A stretch of 64,000 nucleotides of DNA from JAIPDZ01 sp034522175. GTDB lineage: Bacteria; Desulfobacterota; DSM-4660; Desulfatiglandales; Desulfatiglandaceae. The translations under genes and the position numbers were made by a program. Every line of letters begins with the position of its first letter. Position 1 is the first letter of the stretch. The notes beneath the pieces are model-generated. The model saw only the letters and a list, made by a program, of their open reading frames with translations, was not told where the DNA came from and did not search any database. Positions 53,183-62,440 of the stretch are shown piece by piece. The stretch covers positions 682,001-746,000 of the forward strand of contig JAXHLQ010000001.1 in NCBI GenBank assembly GCA_034522175.1. Reading direction: 5' to 3'.

Positions 53183-53613
53183 CCCCACTAATTATCGATG
53201 CCAGCGTCGTGCTTAAGTGGTACCTTGAAGATGAGGAAGGAGGAGAAGAAGCGGTCTGGTTTCTAAAACAACATGCCACCGGAGACCTGGGCCTCCTTGC
53301 GCCGGCACTGCTGAATTACGAAGTGGTCAATGCCCTCCTTGTGGCCGAAAGGATGGGCCGTATCGCCCGGGAGACCACCCGAAAGGCCGTTGATGCCTTT
53401 CTGGAACTGGAAATAGAACTGTGTGATCCTTTCACGGATTACGCCGACATTCTCGCTCTGGCCCGTACCTTCCACAGAACAATATACGACGCATCTTATC
53501 TGTCCCTGGCCAAAAAGCGAGGTATCGATTTTGTAACCGGTGACAAGCACCTCTACAATGCGGTAAAGGACAGCCTCAAATGGGTCAAATGGGTTGGAGG
53601 TGATATTGGTTGA
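53179..53613 (+). CDS. PIN-domain ribonuclease toxin (VapC-like)
   Basis: 144 residues. IIDASVVLKWYLEDEEG (first D), LLNYEVVNALL (E), HRTIYDASYLSLAKKRGIDFVTGDKHL (D, D). All acidic residues of the PIN active site are present, frame intact. Upstream Phd-type antitoxin overlaps. The pair looks functional. Confidence 0.9.
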   Translation: MTPLIIDASVVLKWYLEDEEGGEEAVWFLKQHATGDLGLLAPALLNYEVVNALLVAERMGRIARETTRKAVDAFLELEIELCDPFTDYADILALARTFHRTIYDASYLSLAKKRGIDFVTGDKHLYNAVKDSLKWVKWVGGDIG

Positions 53614-53699
53614 CATAACCGCGTTTTTACCGCGGATTGCATGGCTGCTTGAGCTTTTTGTTGGAGATGGCCGGGGTGCTTGGAGGAGGTAAGGACGGG

Positions 53700-53832
53700 G
53701 GTCAGAGGTCAGAGGTCAGAGGTCGGAGGGCAGATGTCAGAGATCAGATGTCAGATGTCAGAGGTCGGAGGACAGAGGTCAGATGTCAGATGTCAGATGT
53801 CAGATGTCAGAGGACAGAGGTCAGATGTCAGG
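53700..53832 (+). repeat. 7-bp minisatellite (AGATGTC/AGAGGTC)n
   Basis: About 18 units of AGAGGTC, AGATGTC and AGGACAG-type heptamers over 130 bp. The related GACAGGAGACAGG and GGTCAGG runs at 57095-57140 suggest a common origin. No coding role. Confidence 0.85.
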
Positions 53833-54075
53833 AAAGGATAGAGCTAAACCCTTTATCCTGAAACTTCCCGATATATAAACCAGATGCCCGTCGAAGATCC
53901 CGACAGCTTAAGCTGCGGGGAAACCTGACACCTGACGAAGATCCCCTTAATATTGAACCTCGGCCCGGCGCAGCTATCGGGGATTGTGGGAGGATGGGGT
54001 GTCATGATTTCTTGTTTTTCAGGGTTGCTTATTTGCTCCAGCAGATATACTATAAATGCACTTGTTGGAGGGAAT

Positions 54076-54699
54076 ATGCAAGATATACCCGTAAATCTGC
54101 CGGATGCTCTTTGGCTCCAGGGCTATTTTACCCATTACGCGAACCCCAAAGCAAAGATTGAACGTCTCGTTCATCAGGGGCTTCTTTTCCGCCTTAAAAA
54201 GGGTCTTTACATCAAGGCTGAAGCAGCTAATGATGATTATATATTAGGCAAAGCCGCCAACCGCCTCTACGGCCCATCTTACGTATCTTTCCTTTACGCC
54301 ATGCGTTGGTACGGGATGATTCCTGAACACGTCGCCCACATCACCTCCGCAACCTACAAGAAAGGCAAAACAAAGCGATACGATACCCCTGTGGGCTCTT
54401 TTTTCTATCAGGACATCCCCGCGCGGGCCTTCCCTTATGGGATAACGTTTGTCGGCGAGGGCCAAAACCATTTTCTTATCGCTTCTGCGGAAAAAGCCCT
54501 TTGTGATGAATTGTACCGTGCATCCGGAATTCGTTCCATCAAAAAAATGGAAACCCTCCTGTTCGAAGATTTGCGTTTGGATCAGGCGTTATTCAACGGA
54601 CTCGATTATAACATGCTAATTTCATTCGCTAAAAAGTATAAGACCGTGACATTAAATACATTTTCAAGATTTATGACGAAATTGGAAAATCATGCATGA
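54076..54699 (+). CDS. AbiEi-type antitoxin
   Basis: 207 residues from ATG 54076 (MQDIPVNLPDALWLQGYFTH), preceded by GGAGGGAA; the frame open further upstream is not the gene. Winged-helix N-terminus (NPKAKIERLVHQGLLFRLKKGLYI) and the C-terminal AbiEi domain (SAEKALCDELYRASGIRSIKKMETLLFEDLRLDQALF...). In AbiE systems this protein represses the operon and neutralises AbiEii. Overlaps the next gene by 8 nt. Confidence 0.88.
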   Translation: MQDIPVNLPDALWLQGYFTHYANPKAKIERLVHQGLLFRLKKGLYIKAEAANDDYILGKAANRLYGPSYVSFLYAMRWYGMIPEHVAHITSATYKKGKTKRYDTPVGSFFYQDIPARAFPYGITFVGEGQNHFLIASAEKALCDELYRASGIRSIKKMETLLFEDLRLDQALFNGLDYNMLISFAKKYKTVTLNTFSRFMTKLENHA

Positions 54700-55567
54700 A
54701 GCGAGCGTGCAGTTATTTGAAGCCTATCAGAAAAGGCACAGTGGTTCTGTAAACAGGGCTTTGGCAGAAACAATTCAGGCAGTCGCCCTGCTGGGATTGG
54801 CCCGGACGGACTTTTTTTCACATGCCGCATTTTATGGCGGGACCGCTCTGAGGCTGCTGTACAATCTGGACAGGTTTTCAGAGGATCTGGATTTTTCACT
54901 CCTTAAGCCCGCAAAGGATTTTCAGCTTGCCGCCTATTTGGGCGCCCTCCGGGGTGAAATGGAAGCCTTTGGTTTTTCCGTTGATATTGAAAAACATCAG
55001 AAAAAATTCGACACGCCTATTGAGTCGGCGTTTATCAAGGCCAACACTCGGATTCATGTCATCCGGGCAGGTATTCCTCGGGCCATCGCCGACAGGATAC
55101 ACCGAAACGCGCTCTGCAAGGTAAAATTGGAAGTGGATGTTGATCCACCCCCTGATGCTGATTTCGAAGTCGCTTACATTGACGACCCGGTTCCCTTCTC
55201 GCTCCAGGCATATTCCGGGCCATCGCTTTTTGCAGGCAAAATGGATGCGGTTTTATCTCGAGGATGGAAGAACAGAGTTAAAGGGAGGGACTGGTACGAT
55301 TTTGCATTTCTGGTGCGAAAAAAGGTTCCGCTTTCGCTTTTGCATTTGGAAACACGGCTGCGGCAAAAAGGATTCTACAGCATGGAAGAATCATTGGATG
55401 AAGACCTGTGTATCCAGATGATTGAGCAGCGCATCGAATCAGTAGACTTTGAAGCGGCCAAGACCGATGTCATCGCCTTTATTCAACGACCTCAAGATCT
55501 CGATGTATGGTCTAAAGCCTACTTTCGTCATGTACTCAGGAATATGCAGTTCACATCCGCAGCTTGA
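54692..55567 (+). CDS. AbiEii-type nucleotidyltransferase toxin
   Basis: 291 residues. AFYGGTALRLLYNLDRFSEDLDFSLL is the GGTxL...RxSxDxDF catalytic motif of the AbiEii/AbiGii nucleotidyltransferase family; SLFAGKMDAVLSRGWKNRVKGRDWYDFAFLVRK is motif III-like. Type IV TA/phage abortive infection system. Full length and intact, in contrast to the truncated relative at 19017. Confidence 0.92.
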   Translation: MHEASVQLFEAYQKRHSGSVNRALAETIQAVALLGLARTDFFSHAAFYGGTALRLLYNLDRFSEDLDFSLLKPAKDFQLAAYLGALRGEMEAFGFSVDIEKHQKKFDTPIESAFIKANTRIHVIRAGIPRAIADRIHRNALCKVKLEVDVDPPPDADFEVAYIDDPVPFSLQAYSGPSLFAGKMDAVLSRGWKNRVKGRDWYDFAFLVRKKVPLSLLHLETRLRQKGFYSMEESLDEDLCIQMIEQRIESVDFEAAKTDVIAFIQRPQDLDVWSKAYFRHVLRNMQFTSAA

Positions 55568-55706
55568 GCGACAGGGGTCGCAGGGCTCAAGGGCAAGAAG
55601 GTAAGAGGGGAAGGCCAACCTTCTCATTTTCCGATGTGATATAGGTTGGCCAAAATGGGATGACCATGTAACCCCTATACCGTATAACACTTGGCAGGAG
55701 CCTTCC

Positions 55707-55897
55707 ATGGAAATAGCCGAGACTGTAAAAAAGATACTCCAGGAAATGGTCGTGCCTGAGCTGGGGAAAATCAGAAGATCCTGGCCGTCCTCGAAGCCAC
55801 CAACAAGCGCCTGGTCCAGCTGGAGCGGGAAGTGGGTGACATGAGGAAAGGATTGGCTGCCCGCCCCTCAATCCCGGATCTTTCTGATCCCTTTTGA
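55707..55897 (+). CDS. Small coiled-coil protein, one apparent frameshift
   Basis: MEIAETVKKILQEMVVPELG, then (adding one G to GGGG 55763-55766) ENQKILAVLEATNKRLVQLE and REVGDMRKGLAARPSIPDLS and DPF: 63 residues with heptad pattern. No family name known to me, although short coiled-coil ORFs of this type are common next to TA or DUF3782-like genes. GGAG precedes the ATG. Confidence 0.55.
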
Positions 55898-55944
55898 AAC
55901 GTCTGAAAAAAGTATTGACAAACTCTCTTGATCTTATATTATAT

Positions 55945-56405
55945 CTAGTGCGCTGTCTCATAAATTTTGTCCTTAATTCTGGCAATTTAACAGCACCGCA
56001 AATGGTGGGTTCAATGAAATCACAGTATTCAAATCCCAAATCACAAATCCCGCTGAAGTCGGGATCTTCGACTATATCCAAATTCCAATCCCGCGCAATC
56101 GCGGGTTCAAAATTCGAAACAACGCGTGCAAAGGATTGGAGGCACACCCTTGATATGGACCCCGGAAAAATCAATTAAGTGATGCCGGGCGATTTACGAC
56201 ATTCCCACGGGTACTGCCCCGGCCCAAAAGGGAAATTTTTCGTCTTAAACCTTGCGATTTGGTCATTGGGATTTATTTGAAATTTGGTGCTTGGGAGTTG
56301 GAGCTTCCGCGTCTCTGTCTGTTTTAAGTGGGTTAAATAGGGACCGTTTTCTGCGAATAACATCTTGCCATTATCGGGGACAGAACTTATGAGACGCGGC
56401 ACTAG
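55945..56405. mobile_element. MITE-like element with about 40-bp terminal inverted repeats
   Basis: Left end CTAGTGCGCTGTCTCATAAA..., right end, on the other strand, CTAGTGCCGCGTCTCATAAG...: about 31 of 40 positions match. 461 bp, no transposase. The interior holds two TCCCGC/GCGGGA-type palindromes (56048-56072 and 56087-56106) and dispersed phrases. It begins and ends with CTAG. Confidence 0.7.
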
Positions 56406-56427
56406 TTTACATGAATTGAGATAGTTA

Positions 56428-56567
56428 GTGTCCATCCATAAATAGCTTTTATGGACGGAAGCTGTTTGCTGTTAGGTATTAGCTGTTAGCAAAAAATACC
56501 AATAAAACAAGGTGTTAAGCGAAATGCTAATCGCTCCATCCAGATACATATATTTCTGGATGGGCAC
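56428..56567. repeat. Short inverted-repeat element of 140 bp
   Basis: GTGTCCATCCA (56428-56438) and TGGATGGGCAC (56557-56567) are inverted copies with one mismatch; inner hairpins ATAGCTTTTATGGACGG. No gene inside. Confidence 0.5.
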
Positions 56568-56616
56568 CAGCTAATACCTGACAGCCAAATATACCGCTCA
56601 AAGGGGGTGATCACAC

Positions 56617-56769
56617 TTGATTAACGGTCTGAAAAACTCAGTTCACTGGACTGGTGACGGACCGCTTCGCCCCGTGCGCGTTAAGTTTATTCCCAAATGC
56701 GGGAGCTGCTTCCAACCCCTTGAAATCGTTGAGGAGGTGAAAACCGACTTATATCTGATTGAAAATTGA
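56617..56769 (+). CDS. Small CxxC protein upstream of rpsU
   Basis: 50 residues from TTG 56617, 6 nt after AAAGGGGGTGA: MINGLKNSVHWTGDGPLRPV then RVKFIPKCGSCFQPLEIVEE and VKTDLYLIEN. One CGSC motif, no signal peptide. A terminator follows. The start codon is TTG and no homologue is recognised, so confidence is limited. Confidence 0.45.
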   Translation: MINGLKNSVHWTGDGPLRPVRVKFIPKCGSCFQPLEIVEEVKTDLYLIEN

Positions 56770-56815
56770 TATCATTCTGCCGCTACAGGTGGATGCTGTT
56801 GATTTAGGGTTTGGA

Positions 56816-56852
56816 AAAGCACCTGCGAATCTGATTCGAGGTGCTTTTTTTA
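56816..56852 (+). terminator. Rho-independent terminator before rpsU
   Basis: AAGCACCT pairs with AGGTGCTT across a loop with TCGAATC-like pairing, followed by T7. It closes the small-CxxC transcription unit. Confidence 0.8.
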
Positions 56853-56894
56853 TTATTAAAACCAATTGGTTATGAAAACGAGGTCATATTTAAC

Positions 56895-57080
56895 ATGAAA
56901 GTCATTGTTCGAGACAACCAGATTGAAAAAGCCATTAAGGATCTGAAGAGAAAACTCACCAAGGAAGGGTTTTTCTCCGAGATCAAGGAAAGACGATTTT
57001 ACGACAAACCGAGTGTTCAGAAAAAGAAGAAACAGGCAAAGGCCGCCAAGAGACGCCGGAAGCGGACACGGAAATATTAA
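56895..57080 (+). CDS. rpsU: 30S ribosomal protein S21
   Basis: 61 residues: MKVIVRDNQIEKAIKDLKRKLTKEGFFSEIKERRFYDKPSVQKKKKQAKAAKRRRKRTRKY. Typical S21 with A.K.LKR....EG...E...R..Y.KPS and the basic tail. Start at the internal ATG 56895; the further upstream frame is not part of it. Core gene at the end of the accessory island. Confidence 0.96.
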   Translation: MKVIVRDNQIEKAIKDLKRKLTKEGFFSEIKERRFYDKPSVQKKKKQAKAAKRRRKRTRKY

Positions 57081-57152
57081 GAGACGGAGACGGAAGACAG
57101 GAGACAGGAGACAGGAGACAGGGGTCAGGGGTCAGAAGTCAGGAGGGAGTAA

Positions 57153-57917
57153 ATGACCAAGATGAGTTTGGATTTATCCGGAAAATCGGCCCTAATCACC
57201 GGGGGAAGCCGGGGTCTGGGAAAGGCCATTGCCGGTGCATTTTCGGCCCAAGGGGCGGATGTCATCATTTGTGGTCGGAAACAGGAAAATCTGGATAAGG
57301 CCGTCAAAGAATTTCAGGACGCAGGCCATACCGTAAAGGCGCATGTCACAAATGTGGGCAAACCGGATCAGGTGGCCCAGTTATTTGAAAAGGTCCAAGC
57401 GGATGTTGAGAAACTGGATATCCTGGTAAACAACGTGGGCATGAACATCCTGACGCCTTCGGTCACGGCGGCGGACCCGGCCCTTTGGGACAAAATCATG
57501 GAAACCAATCTGAAGGGCACATTTCTCACTTCCAGCGGTGCCGTCGGTTTGATGAAAAAGGCGGGCAAGGGGAAAATCATCAACATCAGCTCCATTGCCG
57601 CCAAAAGGGCGGCCATGGGCATGGGCATCTACTGCGTGGCCAAGGCCGGCGTGGAGATGCTCACAAAAGTCCTGGCCATTGAACTGGTATCAGAGCATAT
57701 CACCGTAAACGGCATCGCCCCCTGCGTGGTCCGAACGGATTTCACCAAGCCGTTCTGGAGCAATGAAACCATGCTCAAGGAGATCGTCAACACCATCCCC
57801 ATGGGCCGAATCGCTGAAACCGATGATATCGTCGGGACCGCACTCTATCTCGCATCCGATCTCTCGGATTTTGTCACCGGCGAAATCATCACCGTAGATG
57901 GCGGCTCCATGGTTTGA
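57153..57917 (+). CDS. Short-chain dehydrogenase/reductase
   Basis: 254 residues. TGGSRGLGKA is the Rossmann TGxxxGxG motif, NNVGMN the NNAG-like motif, S144-Y-K catalytic set visible as NISSIAAKRAAMGMGIYCVAKAGV. Ends ASDLSDFVTGEIITVDGGSMV, the typical end of FabG/gluconate-type SDRs. Substrate unknown; given the nearby fadN/fadA it might be a beta-hydroxyacyl or alcohol dehydrogenase, but no direct link. AGGAGGG precedes the ATG. Confidence 0.92.
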   Translation: MTKMSLDLSGKSALITGGSRGLGKAIAGAFSAQGADVIICGRKQENLDKAVKEFQDAGHTVKAHVTNVGKPDQVAQLFEKVQADVEKLDILVNNVGMNILTPSVTAADPALWDKIMETNLKGTFLTSSGAVGLMKKAGKGKIINISSIAAKRAAMGMGIYCVAKAGVEMLTKVLAIELVSEHITVNGIAPCVVRTDFTKPFWSNETMLKEIVNTIPMGRIAETDDIVGTALYLASDLSDFVTGEIITVDGGSMV

Positions 57918-58325
57918 CGGCCGGATCCGTTTATTTCTCTACCTCAACCCAAACGTGACGGTCCCATAAAAAGTCGTCACCCCGTTGAAAAACGGGGTCC
58001 AGGAGTTTCATAACTTCTTGATAACACTGGATTCCGGTGCCTGTCCCGGACTCCGATCCGGGATTCGCCGGAATGACGGAAAGAGCACATTTTTGACTTT
58101 TTACGAGTGTATCAAACACAAAATCTTACTGGAATCGCTGGAATAATGGAATTGGGAAACACGCCGTTAGAAATCCCGGCACAACGCTGTTGACAAGGGA
58201 TGCGGGAACATGCAAGATGCTCTGAGACCTTGAGGCATAAGGCACAAGGCACAAGGCGTGAGGGGTTGGCTGGAATCTGACAGCTGACAGCTAACAGCTG
58301 ATTTTCAGGCGGAGGAACGATAAGC
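57918..58325 (+). other. Intergenic, dispersed repeats
   Basis: Contains GTCACCCCGTTGAAAAACGG and GGGATTCGCCGGAATGACGG phrases common in this genome. No gene. A GGAGGAACGATAAGC site precedes 58326. Confidence 0.45.
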
Positions 58326-58913
58326 ATGAGTGATGAAAAACGCGTCAAAGACATCATGATTCCCATCGAGTCGTATGATACGGTTTCTATCAGCGCCCGA
58401 CTCTGCGATGCCCTGAGTATCCTGAAAAAAAATGACGAGGAGATCAAATCATGCGGTGAGGGATCCTATCACAAAACCCTCTTCGTGGTGGATGGTGCGG
58501 ACAAAATTGTGGGCAAAGTGTCCATGTTTGATCTCATTCGGGGCCTTGTACCCGAATCCGCCAAGGAGCCTGAGGTGTCACGGGCCTATCACGCGATGCG
58601 ATCTTCTCGATCCCAGGAGGTAGTCGGGCAAATCAGTGAGTTTCAGGAAGAATACAAGTGGCTTCACAACACCTTTTTCGATCTGGTCACCCAGGAATCT
58701 CAAAAGCGGGTGGAAGATGTCATGTCGACGGTGGAAAAATCCGTCATCCAAGAAGACGACCGCATGAACCAGGCCATTTATATCATGTTCAAGGAAGACG
58801 TTAGACAGCAGCTCATTTACAGCGGCACCAAGCCGGTGGGTGTTCTCAACCTCAACGTCATCTTCCATGAACTGATCGAAATTGCCGGACCCGAGTGCGG
58901 CATCCATTGGTAA
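58326..58913 (+). CDS. CBS-domain pair protein
   Basis: 195 residues. Two CBS motifs: VKDIMIPIESYDTVSISARLCDALSILKKNDEE...LFVVDGADKIVGKVSMFDLIRGL and VEDVMSTVEKSVIQEDDRMNQAIYIMFKEDVRQQLIYSGTKPVGVLNLNVIFHEL. CBS pairs bind adenosine nucleotides and regulate partner proteins. No partner identified beside it. Confidence 0.88.
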   Translation: MSDEKRVKDIMIPIESYDTVSISARLCDALSILKKNDEEIKSCGEGSYHKTLFVVDGADKIVGKVSMFDLIRGLVPESAKEPEVSRAYHAMRSSRSQEVVGQISEFQEEYKWLHNTFFDLVTQESQKRVEDVMSTVEKSVIQEDDRMNQAIYIMFKEDVRQQLIYSGTKPVGVLNLNVIFHELIEIAGPECGIHW

Positions 58914-59062
58914 AATTGGGCCAAAGTTTGTCTCGCGCAGAGACGCTGAGGCGCAGAGGTGTTTTAGTTTACTGCTTTTTTGATTTCTCCGCGTCTCCGC
59001 GTCTCCGCGCGAGGCAAGAACGATATAATCGTAAAACCTGAAACCCGCCACCCTAAAACCCC

Positions 59063-59890
59063 ATGCCCTCCCCTACCCCCCACGCCGGCATCAAGCCCCA
59101 TCTGGATCATCTCTACCTTTATTATAATGCCCGCTCTTGGGTCCATCCGGATCCCCTGGAATTCCTCTACCATTACCCGGATCTGAAAGACCGCGAAATC
59201 GTAGGACTCATTGCATCGTCTCTGGCCTACGGCCGCGTGGACCAGATTCTCAAAACCGTCTCAGGCGTCCTGGACGTTTTGGGGCCCTCTCCCTATACGT
59301 TTCTGAGACGGAGTACCCCCGGTACACTCACATCGCGGTTCAACGGCTTCAAGTACCGCTTTACCACCGGCAGGGAACTGGTGCTTCTTTTGATCGGCAT
59401 CCGGCAGGTCATTGACACCCATGGGTCGCTTCAGGCGTGTTTCTTAGAAGGGTTCAACACCCGGGACGACACAACCCTCTCCGGGCTCTGTTATCTGACC
59501 GATGTGCTCCGGGCCCCGTTCGGCAACGCTCCCAACAGCCTGATCCCCGACCCCCGACGGGGAAGCGCGTGCAAGCGGTTGAATTTGTTCATGCGGTGGA
59601 TGGTGAGAACAGACGGGGTAGACCCCGGCGGCTGGGATCACATCTCCCCGTCCAAATTGATTATCCCGCTCGACACCCACATGCACCGCGTCTCCCGTGT
59701 GTTGGCATTGACCCGCCGCCAAACCGCCGGCATGCGCACCGCCAAAGAGGTCACCCAGGCCTTTCGGCGCCTGTCCCCTGAGGACCCGGTACAATACGAC
59801 TTTGCCCTCACCCGTCTCGGCATCCGGAAGGATGAGGAGATGTGTGGATTTTTGGATAGATGCAGGGGCAAACGCGAAAAAAATACTTGA
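59063..59890 (+). CDS. TIGR02757 (DUF2400) family protein
   Basis: 275 residues. PLEFLYHYPDLKDREIVGLIASSLAYGRVDQILKTV...LLLGIRQV...KRLNLFMRWMVRTDGVDPGGWDHISPSKLIIPLDTHMHRVSRVLALTRRQTAGMRTAKEVTQAFRRLSPEDPVQYDFALTRLGI is the TIGR02757 pattern (HhH-GPD-like fold). Function unknown; found widely in bacteria. It lies just before the fad promoter. Confidence 0.9.
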   Translation: MPSPTPHAGIKPHLDHLYLYYNARSWVHPDPLEFLYHYPDLKDREIVGLIASSLAYGRVDQILKTVSGVLDVLGPSPYTFLRRSTPGTLTSRFNGFKYRFTTGRELVLLLIGIRQVIDTHGSLQACFLEGFNTRDDTTLSGLCYLTDVLRAPFGNAPNSLIPDPRRGSACKRLNLFMRWMVRTDGVDPGGWDHISPSKLIIPLDTHMHRVSRVLALTRRQTAGMRTAKEVTQAFRRLSPEDPVQYDFALTRLGIRKDEEMCGFLDRCRGKREKNT

Positions 59891-59943
59891 CTTCACCATG
59901 GCCGCCGTATTAGTCTCGCAAAAATGAATGAAAGTTCATTCAT
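59887..59943 (+). promoter_or_regulatory. fadN promoter with a perfect palindromic operator
   Basis: TTGACT at 59887-59892 and TATTAG at 59908-59913 (15-nt spacer) are followed by the perfect inverted repeat ATGAATGAAAGTTCATTCAT (59924-59943) near the expected start site. The motif resembles operators of TetR-family fatty-acid regulators (FadR/PsrA/FabR-like), whose consensus often includes TGAATGA-N-TCATTCA. It is 66 nt before the fadN ATG. Confidence 0.75.
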
Positions 59944-60009
59944 GTTTTGTGGCCACGCGCCCGACGATACGGAAAACTGACCACCAAATTATGTGTAAGG
60001 AGGCGTTTC

Positions 60010-62440
60010 ATGGACAAAAAAATAGAAAAAGCCGGGGTCATTGGCGCCGGGGTCATGGGGGCGACCATTGCGGCTCAGTTGGCCAATGTGGGCATTGAAA
60101 CCACCCTGCTCGACATTGTCCCCCCGAACTGACCGATCAAGACAAAAAAAGGGGCTCACTCCTGAGAGCAAGGCCTTCAGAAACAAATTGAGCCAAAACG
60201 GGCTTCAAGGCGCCCTCAAATCCAAGCCCGCATCCTTTTATATCCCGGAGAATGCCAAGCTGATCACCATCGGCAACCTGGAAGATGATCTGGATCTTCT
60301 CAAGGACGTGGACTGGATCATCGAGGTGGTGGTGGAACGGCTCGACATCAAGCAGAAGGTTTTTGAAAAGATCGAAACCGTCCTGACCCCGGGCACCATC
60401 GTCACATCCAACACCTCGGGCATCCCCTGCAAGTCCATGTGTGAGGGCCGATCCGAAGCATTCAGGCAACATTTTGCCATCACCCATTTTTTCAATCCCC
60501 CGAGATACATGAAGCTCCTGGAACTGGTCCCCGGACCGGACACCCTTCCTGAGGTGGTGGATGTCCTTGCAGAGGTCTGTGACAAGGTGGTGGGCAAAGG
60601 AATTGTCTATGCCAAAGACACCCCCAATTTCGTGGCCAACCGAATCGGGACCTTCAGCATGTTCGCCGTCTTAAAAGCCATGATCGATCTCGGATTGTCC
60701 ATTGAGGCCGTGGATAAACTGACCGGCCCTGTGGTGGGCAATCCCAAGAGCGCGTCTTTCCGGACAGCGGACCTGGTGGGGTTAGACACGCTCCTTCACG
60801 TGGCGGACAACGTCTATGACGGGGCACCCGACGATGAACAGCGCGATATGTTCAAGCCGCCCAAGTTCATCTCAAAGATGGTCGAGAACAAACTCCTCGG
60901 CGAAAAGACCAAGCAGGGGTTCTACAAAAAGAGCAAGGACAGCGAGGGCAAGCGCGTCATCCTCTCTCTTGATTACAACACCCTGGAACACACCCCTCAG
61001 GAAAAGGTCAAATATGCCTCATTGGAGGCGGCCAAAAACGCCTCAGGAACGGGGGAAAAGATCAAATCCCTCTATTACGCCAAGGATACGGCCGGTGAAT
61101 TCACCTTCCGGACCCTCTCCGAGACGCTGATCTACTCGGCCAACCGGATCCCTGAAATCGCCGACGACATCGTCAACGTGGACAACGCCATGAAGTGGGG
61201 CTTTGCCCGCAAACTGGGTCCCTTTGAGGCCTGGGATGCCATCGGTGTGGCCAAGTCCGTTGAGAAGATGAGAGATGCCGGTTACGAGATTTCTGCATGG
61301 GTGGAGGAGATGCTGGCGGACGGAAAGGATTCCTTCTATAAGACAGAGGCCGGCACCCAGTACTATTATGACATTGACGCCAAAGACTACAAGGAAGTCC
61401 CCGTCAAAGCGGGGATTATTCTGCTTCCTTCTCTTAAGGATCAGAACAAGGAAATCGCCTCCAACCCGGGCGCATCGCTCATCGACATCGGGGACGGCGT
61501 GGCCTGCCTCGAATTTCATGCCAAGATGAATGCCATCGGCCAGGACATCATTGCCATGATTCAGCAATCCGCCGAACGGGTGGAAAAGGAGTTTGACGGC
61601 CTGATCATCGCCAATCACGGCACCAATTTTTCCGTGGGCGCCAACATCGCCATGGTCCTGTTCGCCGCCCAGGAGGAGGAATGGGACGATCTGGACTGGT
61701 CCATCAAAGCGCTCCAGGATGCTTTGATGAAGCTCAAATACCTGAAAAAACCTGTGGTGGCCGCGCCCGCGGGTATGGCCTTGGGAGGCGGTTGCGAAAT
61801 ATGCATGGCGGCGGACCGGGTCCGGTATGCTGCAGAGACCTATATGGGCCTGGTGGAAGTAGGCGTGGGCGTCCTCCCGGCCGGCGGCGGATGCAAGGAA
61901 CTCGTCATCCGGAACACCGAGCATCTCTTCGAAGTACAGAAGGGCGGGATCTACCCCAAACAGATCGAAATGATGCCCTTCATCGCCCGGGCCTTCGAGA
62001 CCATCGCCATGGCCAAGGTGGCCACCTCCGGACCCGAGGCGGTCAAGATCGGGTATCTGAGGCCTACCGACAAAATGACCGTGAACCGGGATTACCTCAT
62101 GCAGGATGCCAAAAACACCGTCCTGGCCATAAATCTGGAAGGGTATATGCCGCCGCGGCCCAGAGATGACATCCGCGTCCCGGGCAAGGACACTCTGGCC
62201 ATGATCAAGCTGGCCCTCTGGACCATGCACGAATCGGGCTATATCACCGATCATGATGTGACGGTCTCCACCCAGGTGGGGCATGTCCTGTGCGGTGGCG
62301 AGGTGCTGCCCGATACCAAGGTCAGCGAGCAATACCTCCTCGACCTGGAAAGAGAGGCCTTCCTGCGTCTGTGCGGAGACCCCAATACCCAGGCGAGAAT
62401 GCAGCACATGTTGACCACCGGCAAACCGCTCAGGAACTGA
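60010..62440 (+). CDS. fadN: 3-hydroxyacyl-CoA dehydrogenase/enoyl-CoA hydratase (FadN-like), two apparent frameshifts
   Basis: Start ATG 60010 after AAGGAGG. Rossmann GxGxxG in KAGVIGAGVMGATIAAQLA; then adding one base to C6 60120-60125 and one to A7 60144-60150 restores TTLLDIVPPELTDQDKKKGL continuing as TPESKAFRNKLSQNGL. HAD catalytic region (HFAITHFFNPPRYMKLLELVPGP, NFVANRIG) and second HAD domain. C-terminal crotonase domain (PVVAAPAGMALGGGCEICMAADRV...MGLVEVGVGVLPAGGG). About 810 residues. The order HAD then ECH is that of FadN of Bacillus, reverse of FadB. Both shifts are homopolymer-type, so the gene is probably intact. Confidence 0.9.

Noticed and set aside
53700..53832. CRISPR or coding repeat
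   Set aside because: Heptamer units cannot be CRISPR; the frame through it is low complexity.
61043..62407. Long antisense frame opposite fadN (454 codons)
   Set aside because: Composition is His/Gly/Asp-rich as expected from the reverse of a high-GC gene, with no family resemblance; fadN is certain on the plus strand.
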